From contig NZ_BPIG01000001.1 in NCBI RefSeq assembly GCF_026003995.1, positions 310,001-374,000 of the forward strand: a DNA stretch of 64,000 nt. The letters run 5' to 3'. Below the pieces are notes generated by a model. It made no database searches and was not told the origin of the DNA. It saw nothing but the letters and a program-made list of their open reading frames with translations. The DNA is from Tepidiforma sp. Its GTDB lineage: Bacteria; Chloroflexota; Dehalococcoidia; Tepidiformales; Tepidiformaceae. Every line of letters starts with the position of its first letter. The stretch's first letter is position 1. The translations under genes and the position numbers were made by a program. This document shows positions 57,849 to 64,000 of the stretch, in pieces.

Positions 57849-59132
57849 TCAAGCCCGGCTGGCGCGGGCGGCATGCGACAGCCCGAGCAGGAGCCCGACG
57901 AGGCCGAGGTTCACGACCAGGCTCGAACCGCCGTAGCTGACGAACGGCAGGGTGATGCCCGTCGTCGGGATGAGCCGCAGGTTCCCGGCGATGATGACCG
58001 CGGCCTGGATGGCGATCAGGAGGGCGACGGCCGCGGCGAGCAGGCGCTCGTAGGTGCCCGTCTGTTCGGCGGCGACCCGCAGCCCGGCATGGAGCAGCAC
58101 GGCGTAGGCGAGCACCACCCCCGCAGCCCCGGCGAGGCCCAGCTCTTCGGCGACGGCAGTGAAGACATAATCGGTCGAGGCCGCCGGGACGACGGTTGGC
58201 ATCCCCCGGCCCAGCCCGGCGCCGAGGACGCCGCCCGCGTTGACCGCATACGTCGCCTGGAGCGACTGGTAGCCGCTGCCCGCCGGGTCGGCGCCCGGGT
58301 CGAGCCAGGCGTCGACCCGGGCCTGCACATGCCCGAAGACGAGGTAGCCGACGAGGCCAGTCGCGAGGACCATCGCGAACCCTGCGGCCGCGAACCGGAC
58401 CCGGCCGGTGGCGAGGTAGAGCATCGCGATGGCGAGGAGCAGCAGCAGCGCGATCGACCCGAGGTCGCGCAGGAGCGCGAGCGCGGCGACGGCCCCGGCG
58501 AGCACGAGGGCGAGCGGCAGCACGTAGGCCGCTCCGGGCACCCGGGCCGCGGCGAGCCGGTCCACGGGCCGCGAGAGCGCCCCGCCGGCATCGGCGAGGT
58601 AGCCGGCGAGGAAGAGAATCAGGAACGCTTTGATGAACTCGGTGGTTTGCACGGACTGGCCCGCGATGCGGACCCAGAGCCGTGCGCCGTTGATGGTTTC
58701 GCCGACGAGGCCGGTGACGACGAGGACGGCGACGGCCAGCAGCCCGCTCGAATAGGTGAGGGAGCGCAGCCGGGCCGGCACCCGGCCAGCCGCGAGGCCC
58801 ATGGCGAACGCGGCGACGCCGAGTGCGAGCCAGTTCGCCTGCTGGGCGGCTGAGGCCGGCGCGAGACGTGCGACGAACACGACGCCGAGGAGCGCCAGCA
58901 GGGCGACGGCGGGAAGCACTTCCGGCCGGGCGCGCGGCGCGACGGCCCGGAGCGCGAGGTGCATCGCGATGAGGCAAAGCGCGGCCTGCGCTACGATGCG
59001 AACCATGCCGCCGGGCAGTTCGAAGCCGCTCGCCGCGAGCGCCCGCCAGCCGAGGAGCAGCAGCGCCAGCGGCCCGGCCAGGAGCGCCGCCTCGGCTGCC
59101 CGCTCCCGCGAAAGCGCCTGCTGGAGGTTCAC
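57849..59132 (-). CDS. FtsW/RodA/SpoVE-family SEDS glycosyltransferase
   Basis: A 427-residue polytopic protein with about ten transmembrane helices. SEDS proteins polymerise lipid II with a class B PBP in division or elongation. Signature stretches are VRIAGQSVQTTEFIKAFLIL, LLRDLGSIALLLLLAIAMLY, and the C-terminal LRLIPTTGITLPFVSYGGSS. FtsW versus RodA cannot be settled. GTG 59132 follows GGAGAG by 6 nt; starting at ATG 59006 would remove the first helix. The start codon directly abuts that of the divergent Ser/Thr kinase. Confidence 0.9.
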   Translation of the reverse strand: MNLQQALSRERAAEAALLAGPLALLLLGWRALAASGFELPGGMVRIVAQAALCLIAMHLALRAVAPRARPEVLPAVALLALLGVVFVARLAPASAAQQANWLALGVAAFAMGLAAGRVPARLRSLTYSSGLLAVAVLVVTGLVGETINGARLWVRIAGQSVQTTEFIKAFLILFLAGYLADAGGALSRPVDRLAAARVPGAAYVLPLALVLAGAVAALALLRDLGSIALLLLLAIAMLYLATGRVRFAAAGFAMVLATGLVGYLVFGHVQARVDAWLDPGADPAGSGYQSLQATYAVNAGGVLGAGLGRGMPTVVPAASTDYVFTAVAEELGLAGAAGVVLAYAVLLHAGLRVAAEQTGTYERLLAAAVALLIAIQAAVIIAGNLRLIPTTGITLPFVSYGGSSLVVNLGLVGLLLGLSHAARASRA

Positions 59133-60419
59133 CTGACGCTCTCCGCTGCGGACATCGTAGACGGACGATACCGCCTCGAGCGCTTGCTCGGAACCGGCGG
59201 GATGGCCGAAGTGTGGCTCGCCGAGGACCTCCGGCTCGGGCGGTGGGTCGCGCTCAAGGCGCTCCATGCGTCCCTTACCGAGGCGATCGACCCCGAAGCG
59301 GTCGCGGCCTTCGAACGCGAGGCGCGGGTCGTCGCGCGGCTCCAGCACCCCAGCATCGTCGCTGTTTACGACGCCGGGGAGCACGAAGGCCAACGCTACA
59401 TCGTCACCGAGTACGTCCACGGCTATACCCTGCGCCAGCTCATCGCCACCCAGGGCCGGCTCACCGAACAGGAAGCGCTCCGGCTCGGGCGGCAGGTCGC
59501 GGCCGCGCTCGCCTACGCCCACGAACAGGGCATCGTCCACGGCGACGTGAAGCCGGAAAACATCCTCGTGAACGAGCACGGGGCGGCGAAGCTGGCCGAT
59601 TTCGGCGTGGCCGAGACGCTCGGGCGGACGCTCTCGCCGGCGATGGCGAACGACCTGCTCGGCACCATCGCCTACCTGGCCCCGGAGGTCATCCAGGGTT
59701 CGCCGCCGTCGCCGGCCTCTGACCAGTACGCGCTGGCGCTGACGCTCTACGAGGCGGCCGCAGGGCGGCTGCCCTGGGCCGGGAGCTCGCCAGCGGCTGT
59801 CGCCGGTCAGCGGCTGGCCGCGCCCGCACCGCCGCTGCGGCGGTTCGCCCCGGGCGCCTCGGCCGCGTTCGAGGCGGTGCTGGCGCGGGGGCTTTCCGTC
59901 GAACCCTCGGCGCGTTACCCGGACCTCCATGCGTTCGGGGCGGCGCTCGGCTCCATTCCCGCCGGGCCGGCGGCCTCCGCGCCGATCGCGGCGCCGCCGG
60001 GCCGCCCGCCGGAGCTGCGGCGGCACACGACGGCCCGGGTGCCGCGCGCGCCGGCGCCGCCCGCGCGCCGCAGGGGCTCGGGCGCCGGCTGGTTCACGGT
60101 CGTCGCCGTGGTTGGGGTTCTGATGTTCGCAGCCGGCGCCGGGGTGTTGCTCGCTGCCCTGCTTACTGATGGCGGACGAAGCGGCCAGCCGCCCGCCCCC
60201 ACGCCCGTCCCCACGAGCGCGCCGGAGCCCACGCCGACGCCGGCCCCGTCGCCCGTGCCCTCCCCCAGCCCGACACCGACGGAAGTGCCCAGCCCGACGC
60301 CATCGCCCAGCCCCTCGCCGACGGCCGCCACACCGACCCCGGCGGGTACGCAGATGCCGCCGATGCCCGCGACGGCGACGCCGCCCGGCGCGACCCCTGT
60401 CGCGACCCCGACGCCTTGA
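59133..60419 (+). CDS. Transmembrane Ser/Thr protein kinase (PknB-like) with Pro/Thr-rich external tail
   Basis: A protein of about 428 residues. The Hanks-type kinase domain (about 12-270) shows GTGGMAEVWLAED, VALKAL (Lys near 41), HGDVKPENILVNEHG and LADFGVAETL; the catalytic loop is HGD, not HRD. A juxtamembrane Pro/Arg-rich region, one transmembrane helix near 319 (WFTVVAVVGVLMFAAGAGVL) and about 85 residues rich in Pro, Thr and Ser follow; there are no PASTA repeats. No ATG/GTG/TTG lies suitably upstream of the kinase fold; a CTG at 59133 has a perfect GGAGG 5 nt ahead. The only in-frame canonical alternative is a GTG at 58959, deep inside the SEDS gene. Confidence 0.85.
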   Translation: MTLSAADIVDGRYRLERLLGTGGMAEVWLAEDLRLGRWVALKALHASLTEAIDPEAVAAFEREARVVARLQHPSIVAVYDAGEHEGQRYIVTEYVHGYTLRQLIATQGRLTEQEALRLGRQVAAALAYAHEQGIVHGDVKPENILVNEHGAAKLADFGVAETLGRTLSPAMANDLLGTIAYLAPEVIQGSPPSPASDQYALALTLYEAAAGRLPWAGSSPAAVAGQRLAAPAPPLRRFAPGASAAFEAVLARGLSVEPSARYPDLHAFGAALGSIPAGPAASAPIAAPPGRPPELRRHTTARVPRAPAPPARRRGSGAGWFTVVAVVGVLMFAAGAGVLLAALLTDGGRSGQPPAPTPVPTSAPEPTPTPAPSPVPSPSPTPTEVPSPTPSPSPSPTAATPTPAGTQMPPMPATATPPGATPVATPTP

Positions 60420-60472
60420 CGTTCGTCAAAATTCGTGCATCGCAGGCATCGAATCTGTCTATCGTGCGATAG
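60416..60472. repeat. Two palindromes upstream of the flavin-dependent oxidoreductase
   Basis: TTGACG-TT-CGTCAA (60416-60429, overlapping the kinase stop codon) and CTATCG-TG-CGATAG (60459-60472), both perfect 6-bp arms with 2-nt spacers. They look like repressor sites flanking a promoter region. Confidence 0.55.
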
Positions 60473-60492
60473 CATGGCCGGCGGAGGTGACC

Positions 60493-61590
60493 ATGCAACT
60501 CGGACTGTTCATGATGCCGACCCATCCGCCGGAGCGGTCGCCGTACGACGGCGCCCAGTGGGATCTGCAGATGGTCCGCTGGGCCGACGAGCTCGGGTTC
60601 TCCGAGGCGTGGATCGGCGAGCACTTCACGGCCATCTGGGAGCCGGTGCCCGCGCCCGACCTGCTCATCGCGCAGGCGCTGCTGCAGACGTCGCGCATCA
60701 GGCTCGCGCCGGGCGCTCACCTGCTGCCCTACCACCACCCTGCGGAGCTCGCGGCCCGGGTCGCCTACCTCGACCACCTCGCGCAGGGCCGGTTCATGTT
60801 CGGCGTCGGCTCGAGCGGTCTCCCATCGGACTGGCACCTGTTCGATGTCGACGGGGCCTCGGGCGAGAACCGGCGAATGACGGCGGAAGCGCTCGACATC
60901 ATCCTCCGCATCTGGGAGGCGGACGGCGAGATGCGGTACGAGGGCCAGTACTGGACGGTGCACGTCCCGCCGCCGATGGTCGACGGGCTGCTCTATCACC
61001 ACCTGAAGCCCTACCAGAAGCCCCATCCGCCGATCGGCATCGCCGGGCTGAGCCCGCGGTCCGACACCCTCAAGCTGGCCGGTGAGCGCGGCTTCATCCC
61101 GATGAGCCTGAATCTCAGCCCGCACTACATCAAGACGCACTGGGACGTGTACGAAGAATCGGCGCAGGCCGCTGGCCGGCCGGCCGACCGCGCGAGCTGG
61201 CGCATCGTGCGCGAAGTCTTCGTCGGCGAGACCGACGCCGAGGCGCGCCGCTGGTGCCTGGAGGGGAACATGGGCCGGCAGGAGCGCGAGTACCTGCTGC
61301 CGCTCTTCCGGGCGTTCGACTTCGCCCAGTGGATGACGACAGACTCGTCGGTCTCGGCTGCCGACCTCACGCCGGAGTACTTCGTCGACCACGGCTGGCT
61401 CGTGGGGTCGGTCGAGACGGTGACCGAGAAGCTGCTGGCGATGCACCGGGAAGTCGGCGGCTTCGGCACCTTGCTCGTGCTGGGGTTCGATTACGCCGAC
61501 GCCCCGGGGCCGTGGCGCCAGTCGATGGAGCTGCTGGCGCGCGAAGTGCTGCCGCGGGTCAACCGGGCGCTCCAGCCGGCTGCGGTGTAG
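60493..61590 (+). CDS. LLM-class flavin-dependent oxidoreductase
   Basis: A 365-residue luciferase-like monooxygenase (bacterial luciferase/F420-reductase fold). MQLGLFMMPTHPPERSPYDG, WADELGFSEAWIGEHFTAIW, RIRLAPGAHLLPYHHPAELA and HLAQGRFMFGVGSSGLPSDW are typical of two-component flavin monooxygenases. FMN versus F420 and the substrate are unknown. The ATG at 60493 follows GGAGGTGACC. Palindromes upstream suggest regulation. Confidence 0.9.
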   Translation: MQLGLFMMPTHPPERSPYDGAQWDLQMVRWADELGFSEAWIGEHFTAIWEPVPAPDLLIAQALLQTSRIRLAPGAHLLPYHHPAELAARVAYLDHLAQGRFMFGVGSSGLPSDWHLFDVDGASGENRRMTAEALDIILRIWEADGEMRYEGQYWTVHVPPPMVDGLLYHHLKPYQKPHPPIGIAGLSPRSDTLKLAGERGFIPMSLNLSPHYIKTHWDVYEESAQAAGRPADRASWRIVREVFVGETDAEARRWCLEGNMGRQEREYLLPLFRAFDFAQWMTTDSSVSAADLTPEYFVDHGWLVGSVETVTEKLLAMHREVGGFGTLLVLGFDYADAPGPWRQSMELLAREVLPRVNRALQPAAV

Positions 61591-61619
61591 GCGGCCGCCG
61601 GGTCCGCAGCGAACGCACG

Positions 61620-61652
61620 AAGGGGGCCGATCGTCGGCCCCCTTCCCTTTTC
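61620..61652 (+). terminator. Intrinsic terminator after the LLM gene
   Basis: A 9-bp stem GGGGGCCGA / TCGGCCCCC with a 3-nt loop, then TTCCCTTTTC. It lies 31 nt after the stop. Confidence 0.8.
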
Positions 61653-61672
61653 GGTGCGATGCTCCGCTCGGG

Positions 61673-62684
61673 TCAGACGCGGTGGCACCAGACCCAGTGC
61701 TCGCGGTCGGCCGTGCCGACGTTCCGCCAGTCGGGCCGGCGGGCGCGGCATTCGTCGATCGCGATCGGGCAGCGGGTGTGGAAGACGCAGCCGGGCGGCG
61801 GGCGAAGCGGGCTCGGCACGTCGCCGAGGAGGATGATGCGCTCGCGCTTCCGCTCCACGTCCGGGTCGGGAATCGGCACCGCCGAAAGGAGCGCCTTGGT
61901 GTACGGGTGGAGCGGGTTTTCGAAGATGGAGTCGCGGTCGGTGAGCTCCATCATGTGGCCGAGGTACATGACCCCGACGCGGTCCGAGATGTGGCGCACG
62001 ACGGAGAGGTCGTGGGCGATGAACAGATAGGTGAGGCCGAACTGGTCCTGCAGGTCCTGCAGGAGGTTGATGATCTGGGCCTGGATGGAGACGTCGAGGG
62101 CGGAGACCGGCTCGTCGCAGACGATGAAGTCCGGTTCAACCGCGAGGGCGCGGGCGATGCCGATGCGCTGGCGCTGGCCGCCGGAGAACTCGTGCGGGAA
62201 GCGGTTCGCGAAGTACGGGTTCAGGCCGACCGTCTGGAGGAGCTGCTGGACCCGCTCCTTCTTCTCTTTGCCGCTGGCGAGCTTGTGGATGGTGAGGGGC
62301 TCGCTGATGATGCTGCCGACGGACATGCGCGGGTTCAGGCTCGCGTAGGGGTCCTGGAAGATCATCTGCATGCGGCGGCGGAAGCGGCGGAGTTCGCCCC
62401 CCTTGATCTTCGTCAGGTCGGTGCCGTCGAAGACGACGGAGCCGGCGGTCGGCCGGGTGAGCTGGAGAATCGCCTTGCCGGTCGTGCTCTTCCCGCAGCC
62501 GGATTCGCCGACGAGGCCGAGCGTCTCGCCGCGCCGGATTTCGAACGAGATTTCGTCGACGGCGCGGACGTCGGCGACTTTCCGCTGGAAGATGATGCCG
62601 GACGTGACCGGGAAGTAGACCTTCAGGTTGTCGACCTGGACGAGGGTGTCGCCGATGGCGGCGCGGCCCTGTCGCGTGGTGGAG

Positions 62685-62701
<17 letters not shown>
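61673..62701 (-). CDS. Dipeptide/oligopeptide ABC transporter ATP-binding protein (DppF/OppF type)
   Basis: A 342-residue ABC ATPase. Walker [20 protein letters not shown]-loop [14 protein letters not shown], signature [15 protein letters not shown], Walker [13 protein letters not shown] and H-loop AHDLSVV are present. The C-terminal oligopeptide/dipeptide domain with [12 protein letters not shown] binds a 4Fe-4S cluster in some relatives. TTG 62701 is chosen because GGGAGG lies 6 nt upstream; GTG 62722 is the alternative. It overlaps the DppD-like gene. No permease or binding protein is in the window. Confidence 0.9.
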
Positions 62702-63686
<985 letters not shown>

Positions 63687-63750
63687 CCCTTCTCCTTTCG
63701 CGCCCGGCGTGGCCGGCAAGACCGGTGTTCGCCCTGGGGCGGGGTTCGAG

Positions 63751-63835
63751 TGGTGGGGAAGAGGAGACTCGAACTCCTACGCCTTGCGGCACATGATCCT
63801 AAGTCATGCTCGTCTGCCGATTCCGACACTTCCCC
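63751..63835 (-). tRNA. tRNA-Leu (anticodon TAG)
   Basis: A class II tRNA. Acceptor GGGGAAG/CTTCCCC, anticodon stem CATGA/TCATG enclosing CTTAGGA (anticodon TAG), a long variable arm, T-loop TTCGAGT and an encoded CCA. Confidence 0.96.
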
Positions 63836-63884
63836 ACGAAGTGCCCGGGCGGCCGCGTGGCTGCCCGGCGGTCGAACAGGGAGC

Positions 63885-63960
63885 TGGTGAGCCGCGGAGG
63901 ACTCGAACCTCCAACCGGCTGATTAAGAGTCAGCTGCTCTGCCAGTTGAGCTAGCGGCCC
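63885..63960 (-). tRNA. tRNA-Lys (anticodon CTT)
   Basis: Acceptor GGGCCGC/GCGGCTC (one G-U pair), anticodon stem GCTGA/TCAGC enclosing CTCTTAA (anticodon CTT), T-loop TTCGAGT, CCA encoded. It lies 49 nt upstream of tRNA-Leu(TAG) in the same direction, so the pair is probably co-transcribed. Confidence 0.96.
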
Positions 63961-63976
63961 CCTCAGGACGCGCGGG

Positions 63977-63982
63977 AGTATA
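63977..63982 (-). promoter_or_regulatory. -10 element before the tRNA-Lys/tRNA-Leu pair
   Basis: TATACT on the minus strand, 16 nt before tRNA-Lys. The sequence at the -35 position, close to the window edge, is not a good match. Confidence 0.6.
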
Positions 63983-64000
63983 TCACGGGCCTTTCGCGTC

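Noticed and set aside
58756..59136. Small + strand frame ending at the kinase start
   Set aside because: It lies wholly inside the SEDS gene on the opposite strand and has Ala/Arg/Ser-rich low-complexity composition.

Overview
This 64 kb window comes from a very GC-rich bacterial chromosome with dense, mostly ordinary housekeeping genes. There are no insertion sequences, phage genes or CRISPR arrays. The gene set (a fused acyl-CoA carboxylase, Rex, a PyrR-controlled pyr operon, a TrkH/TrkA potassium system, a complete F-type ATP synthase, MurA/MreB/FtsW, a Pro/Thr-tailed Ser/Thr kinase, PduO-type cobalamin adenosyltransferase) and the many apparently leaderless starts fit a Chloroflexota bacterium, perhaps a Tepidiforma-like member of Dehalococcoidia. 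This placement is inferred from gene content and composition; no rRNA or comparable marker is present.

Layout. 1-12.8 kb: a truncated three-domain biotin-dependent carboxylase (minus), a His-rich membrane protein, ilvD, an HxlR regulator, mscS overlapping a UvrD/PcrA helicase, a zinc-ribbon membrane protein, a P-loop/DRTGG protein, queD and an unknown Cys-rich protein. 12.8-13.2 kb: tRNA-Gly, tRNA-Leu(CAA), tRNA-Gln. 13.2-19.3 kb: trkH/trkA, an acyl-CoA synthetase, a SCO1664-like kinase-fold protein, PhzF and PncC. 19.3-28.4 kb: one long minus-strand pyr operon, pyrR-pyrB-pyrC-carA-GNAT-membrane protein-carB-pyrK, preceded by a PyrR-binding hairpin, a small overlapping leader ORF and an intrinsic terminator. 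28.4-35.4 kb: TetR, a J-like membrane protein, an AarF/UbiB kinase, an SDR, a cobalamin adenosyltransferase, small zinc proteins, fur followed after 1 nt by tRNA-Leu(TAA), a lone CheW and an MBL hydrolase. 35.4-43.5 kb: MoxR-DUF58-DUF4129, a ComB-like phosphatase, murI-pyrF-DUF951-MFS and a bifunctional-nuclease-family protein. 43.5-51.6 kb: atpI-B-E-F-H-A-G-(HAD)-D-C. 51.6-64 kb: murA-mreB, rex, a class V aminotransferase, serA, ftsW/rodA head to head with a Ser/Thr kinase, a flavin monooxygenase-like gene, two dipeptide-type ABC ATPases, tRNA-Leu(TAG) and tRNA-Lys(CTT).

The most unusual unit is at 54.9-57.8 kb. An aminotransferase is followed by a D-3-phosphoglycerate dehydrogenase that carries an N-terminal XRE-type helix-turn-helix in the same reading frame. 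Its predicted promoter is built into two palindromes sharing ATGCA-N3-TGCAT. This looks like a serine-biosynthesis enzyme that represses its own gene. Other features worth a second look are an ATP synthase a-subunit with an insert of about 155 residues and His-rich segments, a MurA with Asp in place of the catalytic Cys, a HAD gene inside the atp operon, and a PyrR leader whose hairpin, leader-peptide Shine-Dalgarno and terminator are interlocked.

The strand opposite nearly every gene is also open over long distances because of the high GC; these antisense frames are not annotated.
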